This document shows, piece by piece, positions 7,406-16,952 of a DNA stretch of 64,000 nt. The stretch is from RGIG4034 sp045628945. Its GTDB lineage: Bacteria; Bacillota; Clostridia; Lachnospirales; Lachnospiraceae. Under the pieces are notes generated by a model. That model was given only the letters and a program-made list of their open reading frames with translations. It made no database searches and had not been told where the DNA came from. The DNA lies in assembly GCA_045628945.1 (NCBI GenBank), contig JAZQQG010000015.1:39237-103236 (forward strand), read 5' to 3'. The first letter of the stretch is position 1, and every line of letters begins with the position of its first letter. Made by a program: the position numbers and the translations under genes.

Positions 7406-8749
7406 CTACAACAGCTCCCCAAGAATTCTTGTCGCAATCTGGAAGTAAATCAGCAAGGAAATCGCGTCTACGATGGTCGTAATGAAAGGACTCGCCATAA
7501 CCGCCGGGTCAAAGCCAATCTTCTTGGCGATCATCGGGAAAGTACATCCGACAAGCTTGGCCACTAAAACAGCGGACATAAGCGTTAAGCATACGACAAT
7601 CGCAATCGGCATCGTTGCATGGTCGATAAGCATGAGTTTTGCAAAGTTCGCAATACTTAAGGCAATACCGCAGAGCAATGCAACACGAATCTCTTTCCAG
7701 ACAACCCGGAAAAGATCACGGAACTCAATCTCATTCAGACTGAGTCCACGAATAATGGTCACACTTGCCTGTCCACCGGCATTACCACCGGTATCCATTA
7801 ACATCGGAATGTAAGCAATCAGGGAAGCACAGGCACTCAGGGCATCCTCAAAGGATGCGATGATGGCTCCCGTAAAGGTTGCCGAAATCATTAATAAAAG
7901 TAACCAGGGAATACGCTTGCTGAAGGTCTCGAAGACACCGGTTCTCATGTAGGTCTTGTCCGACGGCACAATTGCTGCCATCTTCTCCATATCCTCGGTG
8001 GCCTCTTCCTGCAGAATGTCGACAACGTCATCGACGGTGATAATACCGACGAGTCGCTCTTCGTTGTCCACAACAGGCATGGCGGTAAAGTCGTATTTCT
8101 GGAATTGTCTCGCAACCTCCTCCTGGTCCATGAGGGTATTTAACGAGATGACGTTCTCATGCATGATATCCCCGATAATTGCATCCGGGTCACTAAGCAA
8201 AAGATAACGCAATGCTACCGTACCGATCAGTTTGCGCTTTGCATCCAGCACATAGCAAATATTGATGGTCTCCGTATCGAGTCCTACCTTGCGGATTCGG
8301 TTAATGGCATCCTCAACGGTGAGATTCTCTTTTAAGTCAACATACTCCACCGTCATAATGCTTCCCGCACTGGACTCGGGATATCTTAACAGATGGTTGA
8401 TATCACGACGGGTCTCGGAGTTTGCATTGGCAAGAATACGTTTGACAATATTCGCCGGCATCTCCTCTAAAAGGTCCGTCGCATCATCGGCCATCAGGTT
8501 ATTGACAATATTCGCAGCTTCTCGATCGGACAGGGACGTAATAATCACCTGCTCCTCCTCGATATCGAGGTACGAGAATACATCCGCAGCCTTGGACTTG
8601 GGTAAAATACGGAAGATTTTGAGCATATTCTCTTCTTCCAGCTCTTGCAGGAAGGAAGCGATATCTGCTTCGTTTAATTCAGACAGTTCCTGTCGAAGAA
8701 CGGTATACTGCTTCGTCTCGACAAGTTCAATTAACTCGTTCATTTCCAT
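7406..8749 (-). CDS. mgtE: Magnesium transporter MgtE
   Basis: MgtE is a dimeric Mg2+ channel gated by cytoplasmic magnesium. The 447-residue protein has the N-terminal helical domain (about 1-130), two CBS domains (about 135-255, including GTVALRYLL and GIITVDDVVDIL), the plug helix, and five membrane helices from about residue 285. The pore signature PMLMDTGGNAGGQ follows in the second helix region. The length is standard. The ATG at 8749 overlaps a small upstream ORF by 23 bases, so translation may be coupled. Its promoter lies over the end of the yigZ-family gene. Confidence 0.96.
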   Translation of the reverse strand: MEMNELIELVETKQYTVLRQELSELNEADIASFLQELEEENMLKIFRILPKSKAADVFSYLDIEEEQVIITSLSDREAANIVNNLMADDATDLLEEMPANIVKRILANANSETRRDINHLLRYPESSAGSIMTVEYVDLKENLTVEDAINRIRKVGLDTETINICYVLDAKRKLIGTVALRYLLLSDPDAIIGDIMHENVISLNTLMDQEEVARQFQKYDFTAMPVVDNEERLVGIITVDDVVDILQEEATEDMEKMAAIVPSDKTYMRTGVFETFSKRIPWLLLLMISATFTGAIIASFEDALSACASLIAYIPMLMDTGGNAGGQASVTIIRGLSLNEIEFRDLFRVVWKEIRVALLCGIALSIANFAKLMLIDHATMPIAIVVCLTLMSAVLVAKLVGCTFPMIAKKIGFDPAVMASPFITTIVDAISLLIYFQIATRILGELL

Positions 8750-8831
8750 CGGAATAAACCTCCTGGTATGTGATTTCTATGCTTTGCCCATGCGTGGGAC
8801 CATCAGTGCTGTAACTATGACTGTGTTCCAT
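8727..8831 (-). CDS. 34-residue upstream ORF in the mgtE leader
   Basis: An ATG at 8831 follows an excellent ribosome site (AGGTGGTGG). The peptide starts MEHSHSYSTDGPTHGQ and is rich in His, Ser and acidic residues. It ends at a TGA inside mgtE, in another frame, overlapping its first codons by 23 bases. Because the ribosome site is strong and the overlap is short, a regulatory leader that couples to mgtE is likely. Leader peptides control Mg transport genes in enteric bacteria, but this one is not similar in sequence. It could also be a small metal-binding protein. Confidence 0.5.
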   Translation of the reverse strand: MEHSHSYSTDGPTHGQSIEITYQEVYSDGNERVN

Positions 8832-8913
8832 AAAAACCACCACCTTTCTCAGAGAGATTCTATCCCGTCGAACGCTCAAGGATATGATAATTGTGCTTAT
8901 CCGCACCAAACTA

Positions 8914-8942
8914 ACTATAGTTTATATCACTCGTTTTGTCAA
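8914..8942 (-). promoter_or_regulatory. Promoter of mgtE
   Basis: TTGACA (8942-8937) and TATAGT (8919-8914) are 17 bases apart. The -35 lies within the last codons of the upstream yigZ-type gene, giving mgtE its own transcript with a leader of about 160 bases that includes the short ORF. Confidence 0.8.
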
Positions 8943-9554
8943 TTCTCGCGACAGGACTTTTCCCGTCCCGAGGGTTAATTCCGTAAGTTTACATAATATA
9001 TCCTGTTCTTTCTCCGTTCCCACAAAAAAAGAATACACTACCGTCGCTTCATATTCCGTCTCCGGCTCCGGAATCTCCTCTTCCCGAAGAAGTCTTGTCA
9101 CCGGCGTCACATAGGAATAATCGGTCTGATAACGAATCACCACGCCCTCGCGTTCTTCCAGGATGCGATGCAGATGTTCCGCTTCTTCGAGAGCAGCCTT
9201 TACTGCCCCCTGATAGGCCCGGACCAAGCCTCCGGTTCCCAAAAGCACTCCGCCAAAATAGCGTGTCACCACAACGGCCACATCCGTCAGCCCGCTCTTT
9301 TGCAGAACCTCTAACATCGGTCGTCCGGCGGTGCCGGAAGGCTCACGATCATCCGAACAACGCACCAGCATGCCGTCTTCTCCGATGATAAACGCCGTGC
9401 AATTGTGTTTGGCATCCCAATATTGCTTACGCATAGCCGCAAAAAAAGCAGAAGCCTCCTCCTCGGAATGCACCGGCTCCATCGTTGCGATAAAACGCGA
9501 CTTCTTCTCTTCGATTTCTCCGACGGTTCGTTCGCTTAATATCAGTCTTCCCAC
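8922..9554 (-). CDS. YigZ/IMPACT family protein
   Basis: This 210-residue cytoplasmic protein belongs to the IMPACT/YigZ family (UPF0029), an N-terminal RNase PH-like fold plus a C-terminal ferredoxin-like domain. Family marks are KSRFIA (residues 18-23), AKHNCTAFII, DDREPSGTAGRPML and VVVTRYFGGVLLGTGGLVRAY. It starts at GTG 9554 after GGAG. Bacterial members are implicated in translation regulation, but the biochemical role is not settled. Its last codons contain the -35 of mgtE. Confidence 0.9.
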   Translation of the reverse strand: MGRLILSERTVGEIEEKKSRFIATMEPVHSEEEASAFFAAMRKQYWDAKHNCTAFIIGEDGMLVRCSDDREPSGTAGRPMLEVLQKSGLTDVAVVVTRYFGGVLLGTGGLVRAYQGAVKAALEEAEHLHRILEEREGVVIRYQTDYSYVTPVTRLLREEEIPEPETEYEATVVYSFFVGTEKEQDILCKLTELTLGTGKVLSRELTKRVI

Positions 9555-9609
9555 GCCACTTCTCCTTACGCTTTTGCAGAAAAAACTATGATTTTTGTTT
9601 CTTCTTTGT

Positions 9610-9615
9610 TATAAT
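9610..9615 (+). promoter_or_regulatory. -10 element upstream of the class A PBP gene
   Basis: A perfect TATAAT lies 47 bases before the ATG. No good -35 is seen at the right spacing (TATGAT at 9587), so the call rests on the -10 alone. Confidence 0.45.
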
Positions 9616-9661
9616 AGATAGGATTACAAAGCACTCCATTCGCTATACGGAAAGGCACTAT

Positions 9662-12367
9662 ATGAATTATACAAAACGCGGTATTAAGCGTCAATTACAT
9701 GAATTGAATTCCACCTCCGAAAAGATGAAGCATTTCGGACTGGTTATGACTCTTAAGATTTTTCTGGTTGCAATTCTTGCCCTCGGTATCTTCGGCATCT
9801 GTGCAGGCTTCGGTCTTCTTCGCGGTGTCCTCTCGGACGTACCCGATGTCGACTTGGATGACCTGATGCCAAACGGCTATGCCACCATGGTTTACGACAA
9901 GGACGGTAACCTGATTCAGAAGCTTGTGGCTGCCGATGCAAACCGTACCTATGTACAGTCCGAGTTGATTCCTCAGCAATTGAAGAATGCATTCGTTGCC
10001 ATCGAGGATGCTCGTTTCTACGAGCACAACGGTATCGATATGAAGGGTATTTTCCGTGCAACCTACGTCGGAATCACCTCACGTGACTTCTCGCAGGGTG
10101 CTTCCACCATCCCGCAGCAGTTGTTAAAAAACAATGTCTTCACCAACTGGATGGAAGAAGATTCTCTTTTGGACCGTGTGCACCGTAAAATCCAGGAGCA
10201 GTACCTCGCAATTGAGATTACCAAGAAATATGATAAGGATACGCTCCTTACCTTATATCTGAATACCATTAACCTGGGTGCCAACACTTTGGGAATTCAG
10301 GCCGCATCCATGCGATATTTTGACAAGCCCGTACAGCAGTTAAACCTCTCGGAATGTGCGGTTCTTGCCGGTATTACGAAGAACCCTTCGAAATACAACC
10401 CGATTACCCATCCCAAGGACAACGAGGATCGTCGTGCCAAAGTATTGCGTAAGATGCTTCAGTATGGCTACATCACGCAGGAAGAATACGATGAAGCGCT
10501 GGCCGACACCGAGGATGTCTATGCACGAATCAAATACAACAACGATACCAGTACCGCTTCTTCCGTGAACTCCTATTTCGTGGATGCCGTGGTAGAACAG
10601 GTTATGGCAGACCTGATTGATGCCGGTTACACCCAGCAGCAGGCCTACAATATCGTCTATGCAAGTGGTGCAAAGATCTACACCACCATGGACCCCAAGA
10701 TTCAGGCCATCTGTGATGAGGAGACCTCCAATGAGGCGAATTATCCCTCGAACTCCAAGTGGTACCTAAGTGAATTTGCGCTGACGGTTCAGAAAGCGGA
10801 CGGTTCCCTCAAGAACTATTCCATTCAGATGTTAAAGGCGTATTTCCAGAAAAAGAACGAGAAATACAACTTGATTTATAAGACCACCGAAGCGCTGCTC
10901 GATGATATTATGAAGTACGAGAACAGCGTATTGGAAGAAGGCGATGAGATTATCGCAGACCGCTACACCTACACACCTCAGCCACAGTTATCCATTGTTG
11001 TCGAAGATCAGTCGACCGGTTATGTTGTGGCAATGGTCGGCGGTCGCGGTGCCAAAACCGGTTCCATGACCTTTAACCGTGCAACGAAATCCAAGCGTCA
11101 GCCGGGATCCACCTTCAAGGTTGTATCCACCTATGCTCCCGCAATGGATGCCTACGGTATGACATTGGCCTCTGTCCAGACCGATGCTCCTTTTACCTAT
11201 TGGGACGGTACTCCGGTAACCAACTGGTGGAGCGGCGAGACCTATAAGGGTATCTGCTCCGTTCGTTACGGTATCGAGCAGTCTCTTAATATTATTGCCG
11301 TGAAGAACCTGACCGTAATCAGTCCGCAGTTGGGTTATGATTACCTTGAAAAATTCGGTTTTACCACCCTGGTAGAATCCGAAAGCATTAACGGTATGAT
11401 TCACACCGACATTACCCAGTCCTTGGCACTGGGCGGTATTACCCACGGTGTTACGAACCTGGAACTAAATGCCGCATATGCCACCATTGCGAATGAAGGT
11501 ACCTATATTAAGCCGGTGCTCTATACGCAGTTAGTTACTTCCGACGGCGATGTTCTTTTGGACAATACCACGCCTGTTACCCGTCAGGTCATCCGCCCTA
11601 CCACAGCCTACCTGTTGACGCTTGCGATGATGGACGTTGTGACCAAAGGTACCGGTACTGCCGCACGCTTTGACAAAAATCAGTCCATTGCCGGTAAGAC
11701 CGGTACGACCTCAAAGAATGTCGATATCTGGTTTGCCGGATATACGCCGTATTACACCTGCACCATCTGGGTTGGTTACGATAACAACGTAAGTATGAAC
11801 TCCAAGGAAGAGAAAGCCTTCCACAAGGAGACCTGGGCCAAGATTATGGGACGTATTCATGAAGGACTTCCTTCGAAGGGCTTCAATATTCCCGCCAATA
11901 TCGTAAAAGAGCAAATCTGTTCTCAGTCCGGTCTGCTTCCCGTTCCCGGCCTGTGTGACGCTTGCAAGACCTACGAATACTTTGAAAAAGGCACGGAGCC
12001 TACGGAACACTGTAATGTACACTTCAAGGGAACGATCTGTCCTGTAGACGACTGTATCGCCTCGGAATACTGCCCGTTTGGCTATTACGGTATTGCAACA
12101 GTAGATCCGCCTCTGCATCCTTCATTAATCCAGGGGGCTACCATTATTCAGGCAGACGGAACCATGACCATACCGAATACCACCGGTGTATGCCAGCATA
12201 CTTATGAGTTCTTCTTACAGCCTCATGCTTACAATTACCTGACCTACCAGTTCATTCATCTCTCTGAGGAACGCCGTCAGATGGTTGCAGCGGCCCATCC
12301 GGATATCAATGAGACCTTAGGGGCCTATGAGTCCATTAACCCCGCTAAGGACGTTCCTACGCCTTAG
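9662..12367 (+). CDS. Class A penicillin-binding protein (PBP1A type)
   Basis: This bifunctional enzyme polymerises glycan strands and cross-links peptides outside the membrane. The 901-residue protein has a short cytoplasmic tail, one membrane helix (about 29-55), and a GT51 domain with the catalytic EDARFYEHNGID (about 117-128) and QGASTIPQQLLKN. The transpeptidase domain carries SxxK (STFK in RQPGSTFKVV), SLN in GIEQSLNIIAVKNL, and KTGTT. The C-terminal 150 residues are rich in Cys (CSQSGLL, CDACKTYE, CPVDDC), which is less usual. It is monocistronic with its own terminator. Confidence 0.95.
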   Translation: MNYTKRGIKRQLHELNSTSEKMKHFGLVMTLKIFLVAILALGIFGICAGFGLLRGVLSDVPDVDLDDLMPNGYATMVYDKDGNLIQKLVAADANRTYVQSELIPQQLKNAFVAIEDARFYEHNGIDMKGIFRATYVGITSRDFSQGASTIPQQLLKNNVFTNWMEEDSLLDRVHRKIQEQYLAIEITKKYDKDTLLTLYLNTINLGANTLGIQAASMRYFDKPVQQLNLSECAVLAGITKNPSKYNPITHPKDNEDRRAKVLRKMLQYGYITQEEYDEALADTEDVYARIKYNNDTSTASSVNSYFVDAVVEQVMADLIDAGYTQQQAYNIVYASGAKIYTTMDPKIQAICDEETSNEANYPSNSKWYLSEFALTVQKADGSLKNYSIQMLKAYFQKKNEKYNLIYKTTEALLDDIMKYENSVLEEGDEIIADRYTYTPQPQLSIVVEDQSTGYVVAMVGGRGAKTGSMTFNRATKSKRQPGSTFKVVSTYAPAMDAYGMTLASVQTDAPFTYWDGTPVTNWWSGETYKGICSVRYGIEQSLNIIAVKNLTVISPQLGYDYLEKFGFTTLVESESINGMIHTDITQSLALGGITHGVTNLELNAAYATIANEGTYIKPVLYTQLVTSDGDVLLDNTTPVTRQVIRPTTAYLLTLAMMDVVTKGTGTAARFDKNQSIAGKTGTTSKNVDIWFAGYTPYYTCTIWVGYDNNVSMNSKEEKAFHKETWAKIMGRIHEGLPSKGFNIPANIVKEQICSQSGLLPVPGLCDACKTYEYFEKGTEPTEHCNVHFKGTICPVDDCIASEYCPFGYYGIATVDPPLHPSLIQGATIIQADGTMTIPNTTGVCQHTYEFFLQPHAYNYLTYQFIHLSEERRQMVAAAHPDINETLGAYESINPAKDVPTP

Positions 12368-12397
12368 CAATAGCACAGATATCTCCACATAAAACAA

Positions 12398-12424
12398 GCC
12401 CGACTCCTTCGAGTCGGGCCTTTT
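12398..12424 (+). terminator. Terminator after the PBP gene
   Basis: A 9-bp stem (GCCCGACTC/GAGTCGGGC, loop CTTC) is followed by CTTTT. It faces the SH3 gene end and may act on both strands. Confidence 0.85.
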
Positions 12425-12451
12425 CATACTTGTTATTCTACTGCAATCTTG

Positions 12452-12937
12452 TTATTCTTCTGTAATCTCTACCACCTTCACATACTTCGAAGAAACATAT
12501 GCCTCTTCTCCGTTGTACAGGATGATAATCCATTTATCGTTGTACTCGCCAACATATTCGTACTGGTCATTTCCCTCAATCTGACCTAAGATGGTCTTCT
12601 TGGAAGAGCTGTCCGGAGTGGAACGAATATTTACATTCTCACCGGGATCACGAAGCATAACCACTTGCTTGGGTTCCTCAGGAACCACATCCACGTCGGT
12701 ATTGTCGCCTCCGTCATTTTCTTCGCCCTGACCTTCCATATCCTCCGGAGTATTCGCATTCTCATCCGCGGAGGTATCCTGTTTACCGGGATCTACGCTC
12801 TGCTCCTGCTTCTTGTCATCCGTCACAGCCTTCTTCGGCTTCGGTCTTCCGGCCAGTTTAATCGCCAACACAATCACAGTCAGTGCAAGACATCCCATGA
12901 AAATGTAGAGAATCAGATTCACTTTGTTTTTCGTCAT
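12452..12937 (-). CDS. Membrane-anchored SH3-domain protein
   Basis: The 161-residue protein has one N-terminal membrane anchor (about residues 7-28, LILYIFMGCLALTVIVLAI). An acidic low-complexity linker follows (about 35-90, many Asp, Glu and Gln). The C-terminal bacterial SH3 domain (about 95-155) contains NIRSTPDSSSKK, the GQIEGNDQYEYVGEYNDKW strand pair and AYVSSKYV. This layout suits an extracytoplasmic wall-binding protein. The start at 12937 follows GGAAAGGAAACGG; the longer ORF start at 12994 lacks a site. Partners are unknown. Confidence 0.8.
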   Translation of the reverse strand: MTKNKVNLILYIFMGCLALTVIVLAIKLAGRPKPKKAVTDDKKQEQSVDPGKQDTSADENANTPEDMEGQGEENDGGDNTDVDVVPEEPKQVVMLRDPGENVNIRSTPDSSSKKTILGQIEGNDQYEYVGEYNDKWIIILYNGEEAYVSSKYVKVVEITEE

Positions 12938-13072
12938 CCGTTTCCTTTCCGAAACAAGCTGTCGCCCGCTTCTACCGCCAATGAATTGCATCATCTTCTC
13001 ATCAAATGAATTGATAATATTATACTACAAATCTTCGTGACAAGCAATTCTTACGGTGAAACAATACTACAC

Positions 13073-15583
13073 TTATTCCGAACGAAGTGCCTCTACCGGA
13101 TTGCGCTTTGAAGCAAATCTTGCCGGAATCAGGCCTGCGATGAAGGTTAAGAACATACTGATTAATACCAGGATAATCGCACCGCCCACAGGAAGCACCG
13201 CAATATTGTGAATATCGCTTAACTTGTAAATAATTGCATTAATCGGAATCAGAAGGATCAAGGTAATACCGATACCGATTGCACCCGCCACGAAACCGAC
13301 AATCATGGTCTCTGCATTGAATACACGAGAAATATCACGCTTCGAAGCACCGATTGCACGTAAGATACCGATTTCCTTCGTTCTCTCCAGTACCGAGATG
13401 TAGGTAATAATACCGATCATAATGGAGGAAACAATCAGAGAGATTGCAACGAAGGCCATTAACGCGTAACTGATGACATTCACAATCGTGGTTACGGAGC
13501 TCATCAGAAGTCCTACCATATCCGTGTAGGTGATTTCTTCCTTGCCCTCTTCTTTTAACTTCTTGTTGTAATCCTTGATTAACTTAATAATACTGTCCTT
13601 CGAATCAAAGCTGCTCGGATAGATACTGATTGCAGTCGGCTTATCCAGGTCCACAATACCGATTCGTCCTGCGACAACGTCATAGGTATCCATGAGATCC
13701 ATGTTGGTGAAGGGCGCGCCGGTCAAAACATTCATGGTCGGATCTGCGCACTGCTCCTTGGCAATATCACTGGCATTGACTGCATTGATTACATAGTCCG
13801 TCAGAGCTCTCGTATAACCGATTGCACCTCCGATGGAGGAAGCTACCGCATCTTCATTCGGACGAACAACACCGACAATCTTAAGGGTAACACCGTCATC
13901 CACCAGTGCCTTCAGAGCCTCCGGATTCTGGCTCTTATCTACCCAGATTCCGTTCTCCTTGGAGTAGAAATCACTGTTCAGCACTAACTTATAGGTCGTG
14001 TTCAGAATTTCCTCGTAGGTATACTTCGTTGCCTCAGTCTTCGGCTCGATTTCTCCGCCGGTCATGATAGTCATCATCATCTGCTGAAGCTCCGCAACAT
14101 CCATTAATCCAAGAGAATAGAGTACATAGTCACTTAATTCATTGTTCTCATCGACTACCAGTACCATCTCATCATAATTCACCGGCCACTTACCGGACAA
14201 AAGATCATACTGCGAAGCCAACAGCTCCGGATTCTCCATAAGCTGCGTCCAAATAGAATAGCTCATCATGGACATCATGCCGCCACGGCCGGAGTTTTCC
14301 CCATATCCCATGGAACCGAACAGATCCGCCGGGAATACCTGCTGAACGCCCTTGGAGGTATCGGAAGCAAAGATATTCAACTGAATATCATAGGAATACT
14401 TAATATCATTCACATAGGAATCAAAAGGATGCTCCTCCGACTCAATGTACTTCTTGAAGGATTCCAGATCGTTGGACTTCACCTGCTGTGTCATAAGCTG
14501 CATCATATTCACCATGATGTCTGCAGAATAAACAGCATCTTTGTCGTGTTCCTTCTTATTCTTGGAGTCTCCCATCATGGCAGACATCATTTCGGACATA
14601 TCCACGGTCTCACTACGAATCGTAAGCGGATAGGAAGATAAGGTATCGCTCTCAACACGTTCAATATAATCATTCACACCGCTGGATACCGACAGAATCA
14701 AGGCAATACCGATAATACCGATACTACCGGCAAAGGCCGTCAGAATGGTACGCCCCTTCTTCGTCATCAGGTTATTTAAAGACAATCCCAAGGCGGTAAA
14801 GAAGGACATGGAGGTTCTCTTCTTTTTTCCCTTATTCGTCTGCTTAATCTCACCCTTCTGAATGCGCTCGCGGAATTCATGAAGGTCGATGGCCGCCTCT
14901 TCCTCCTTATAAGGATTCGTATCGTCTACCACCTTACCATCCTTAATCGTGATGATACGGTTCGCATATTCATGTGCCAATTCCGGGTTATGCGTAACCA
15001 TGATGACCAGACGGTCCTTCGCTACTTCCTTCAGGATGTCCATAATCATAACACTGGTCTCGGAATCCAACGCACCGGTAGGCTCATCCGCAAGAAGAAT
15101 CTCCGGATCATTAATGAGCGCACGGGCAATTGCCACACGCTGCATCTGACCGCCGGACATCTGATTCGGCTTCTTATGTGCCTGTTCTTTTAATCCGACC
15201 TTCTCAAGTACGTCTAAAGCACGCTTACGGCGCTCTGCCTTCGATACACCGGACAGTGTCAGTGCCAACTCAACATTGGCCAAAACCGTCTGATGCGGAA
15301 TCAGATTGTAGCTTTGGAACACGAAGCCAACCGAATGGTTACGATAGGTATCCCAGTCTCTTGCCTTGTACTTCTTGGTCGATTTCCCATTGATCTGAAG
15401 ATCTCCGGTATCGTACTGGTCCAGACCACCCACGATATTTAAGAGGGTCGTCTTACCGGAACCGCTGGGGCCAAGTACTGCAGCAAATTCACAGTTACGA
15501 AAAGACACGCTGACTCCGTCCAGAGCATGCTGCACGAAATCGCCGGTCTTATAAGTCTTGGTAATCTCACTTAACTGAAGCAT
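13073..15583 (-). CDS. MacB/LolCDE-like ABC exporter, ATPase and permease fused
   Basis: The 836-residue protein fuses a LolD-type ATPase (about 1-225: Walker A GPSGSGKTT, signature MSGGQMQRVAIARAL, Walker B ILLADEPTGALD) to an FtsX/MacB permease. A linker (about 235-265) leads to helix 1 (about 283-303). A large extracellular domain with Met-rich patches (about 310-690) follows, then three C-terminal helices. This mechanotransmission type moves peptides, lipoproteins or antibiotics rather than driving classic import. The ATG follows GGAGAATGG. No partner adaptor adjoins it, so the substrate is unknown. Confidence 0.9.
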   Translation of the reverse strand: MLQLSEITKTYKTGDFVQHALDGVSVSFRNCEFAAVLGPSGSGKTTLLNIVGGLDQYDTGDLQINGKSTKKYKARDWDTYRNHSVGFVFQSYNLIPHQTVLANVELALTLSGVSKAERRKRALDVLEKVGLKEQAHKKPNQMSGGQMQRVAIARALINDPEILLADEPTGALDSETSVMIMDILKEVAKDRLVIMVTHNPELAHEYANRIITIKDGKVVDDTNPYKEEEAAIDLHEFRERIQKGEIKQTNKGKKKRTSMSFFTALGLSLNNLMTKKGRTILTAFAGSIGIIGIALILSVSSGVNDYIERVESDTLSSYPLTIRSETVDMSEMMSAMMGDSKNKKEHDKDAVYSADIMVNMMQLMTQQVKSNDLESFKKYIESEEHPFDSYVNDIKYSYDIQLNIFASDTSKGVQQVFPADLFGSMGYGENSGRGGMMSMMSYSIWTQLMENPELLASQYDLLSGKWPVNYDEMVLVVDENNELSDYVLYSLGLMDVAELQQMMMTIMTGGEIEPKTEATKYTYEEILNTTYKLVLNSDFYSKENGIWVDKSQNPEALKALVDDGVTLKIVGVVRPNEDAVASSIGGAIGYTRALTDYVINAVNASDIAKEQCADPTMNVLTGAPFTNMDLMDTYDVVAGRIGIVDLDKPTAISIYPSSFDSKDSIIKLIKDYNKKLKEEGKEEITYTDMVGLLMSSVTTIVNVISYALMAFVAISLIVSSIMIGIITYISVLERTKEIGILRAIGASKRDISRVFNAETMIVGFVAGAIGIGITLILLIPINAIIYKLSDIHNIAVLPVGGAIILVLISMFLTFIAGLIPARFASKRNPVEALRSE

Positions 15584-15715
15584 TCCATTCTCCGTTCCCG
15601 ACTTCCATGAGTCGTATCCGCATAAAGCGGTGTCTTACTGCATTGCAGGAGTATCCTCCCACTTATAGCATTATACTCCCGCGATGTCGGATTTACTAAT
15701 TAAAAAAGTATAAAA

Positions 15716-15758
15716 AAGGGACATCAAAAGACGCCTTTCGACGTTTTTTGACATCCCC
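15716..15758 (-). terminator. Terminator of infC-rpmI-rplT
   Basis: A long imperfect stem pairs GGGATGTCAAAA with TTTTGATGTCCC and has an inner ACG/CGT-type stem. On the minus strand it is followed by six T, 26 bases after the rplT stop. Confidence 0.85.
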
Positions 15759-15783
15759 CACAGATTCTTGTTTACGTGAACAA

Positions 15784-16140
15784 TTAAGCGATCTTGGACT
15801 TGGCAAGCTCAGCTAAGGTCTTGAAGCCTTCTGCATCTGCTACTGCCATCTCAGCAAGCATCTTTCTGTTCATGTCAACGCCTGCAAGCTTAAGACCATA
15901 CATAAACTTGCTGTAGGACAGACCGTTCATACGAGCTGCTGCGTTGATACGAGCAATCCATAACTGTCTGAACTGACGCTTCTTCTCTTTTCTACCTGCG
16001 TAAGAGGAAGTAAGAGCTCTCATTACAGACTGCTTAGCTACTCTGTACTGCTTGGAACGTGCTCCTCTGTATCCCTTTGCAAGCTTTAATACTCTATTGT
16101 GCTTCTTCTTTGCGTTTAAACCGCCTTTAATTCTTGCCAT
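15784..16140 (-). CDS. rplT: Ribosomal protein L20
   Basis: L20 binds 23S rRNA early in 50S assembly. The protein is 118 residues, starts MARIKGGLNAKKKHNRVLKLAKG and keeps LWIARINAAARMNGLSYS. Length and order (infC, rpmI, rplT) match the standard operon. In Firmicutes, L20 represses its own operon through a leader RNA; the leader upstream of infC fits this. Confidence 0.98.
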   Translation of the reverse strand: MARIKGGLNAKKKHNRVLKLAKGYRGARSKQYRVAKQSVMRALTSSYAGRKEKKRQFRQLWIARINAAARMNGLSYSKFMYGLKLAGVDMNRKMLAEMAVADAEGFKTLAELAKSKIA

Positions 16141-16160
16141 TTTAAGTCTTCCTCCTCACC

Positions 16161-16358
16161 TTAGATATAGGGTAAAATCTTCTTCATGTTCTTAACATTC
16201 GTTGCATCAACCATAGCGGGCTTTCTAAGATTTCTCTTAGTCTTAGCAGACTTCTTGGTAAGAATATGTCTCTTGTAAGCCTTATTTCTCTTAAGCTTAC
16301 CGGTACCGGTTAACTTGAAACGTTTTGCAGCTGCTCTGCTGGTCTTCATCTTGGGCAT
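16161..16358 (-). CDS. rpmI: Ribosomal protein L35
   Basis: This small basic 50S protein of 65 residues begins MPKMKTSRAAAKRFKLTGTGK and keeps the KRNKAYKRHILTKKSAKTKRNL core. It lies 20 bases upstream of rplT with a GGAGG ribosome site and is translated from the same transcript. Confidence 0.98.
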   Translation of the reverse strand: MPKMKTSRAAAKRFKLTGTGKLKRNKAYKRHILTKKSAKTKRNLRKPAMVDATNVKNMKKILPYI

Positions 16359-16389
16359 TGTAATATCCTCCTAAATTAGATTCTAAAAA

Positions 16390-16899
16390 TTAATTCTTCT
16401 TCTCGGACAGGAACATCGTCATGCTCTTGCCTTCCACCTTGGGTGCCTTCTCAACAACACATACATCGGCAAGTGCCTCAGCGAAGTCATCCAGGATATG
16501 CTTACTGGTAGCCATATGAGCCATCTCACGACCTCTGAATCGTAAGGTAACCTTCACTCTGTCTCCCTTGGTAAGGAACTTCTTAGCGGCATTAATCTTG
16601 GTGTTCAGGTCGTTCGTATCGATGTTGGGACTCAAACGAATCTCCTTCACTTCTACGGTCTTCTGCTTCTTCTTGGCTTCCTTCTCGCGGCGAAGCTGCT
16701 CATACTTGAACTTACCGGAATCAACGATTCTACACACAGGGGGATTTGCATTGGCTGCAATCTCAACCAGATCAACTCCGGCCTCCTCTGCAAGTCTCAT
16801 CGCTTCCTGAATCGGCATAACGCCCAACTGCTCGTTATTGGTACCGATTACACGTACCTCCTTGGCACGAATCATTCCATTGATTACTAAATCGCTAAT
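16390..16899 (-). CDS. infC: Translation initiation factor IF-3 (likely ATT start)
   Basis: IF-3 keeps ribosomal subunits apart and checks the start codon. The protein (about 169 residues) has the N-terminal domain (LVINGMIRAKEVRVIG), the linker and the C-domain (VTLRFRGREMAH). The only upstream ATG (16917) lies before the GGAGG at 16911-16907, so it cannot use it. The in-frame ATT at 16899 is seven bases after that GGAGG and would start ISDLVINGMIRAKEV, matching known IF-3 starts. Non-ATG starts (ATT, ATC, ATA) let IF-3 limit its own synthesis. ATT at 16902 is a close alternative. Confidence 0.9.
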   Translation of the reverse strand: MSDLVINGMIRAKEVRVIGTNNEQLGVMPIQEAMRLAEEAGVDLVEIAANANPPVCRIVDSGKFKYEQLRREKEAKKKQKTVEVKEIRLSPNIDTNDLNTKINAAKKFLTKGDRVKVTLRFRGREMAHMATSKHILDDFAEALADVCVVEKAPKVEGKSMTMFLSEKKN

Positions 16900-16923
16900 A
16901 ATGATACCTCCATGCATTACGCA

Positions 16924-16952
16924 TAAAAAAAGTGGATAGCATAACTATCCAC
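16924..16952 (-). terminator. Attenuator hairpin before infC
   Basis: An 8-bp stem GTGGATAG/CTATCCAC is followed by seven T on the minus strand, 7 bases before the first ATG. It can stop transcription ahead of infC. Confidence 0.85.

Noticed and set aside
8750..8913. M-box magnesium riboswitch upstream of mgtE
   Set aside because: The leader is only about 160 bases and none of the M-box conserved blocks was found.
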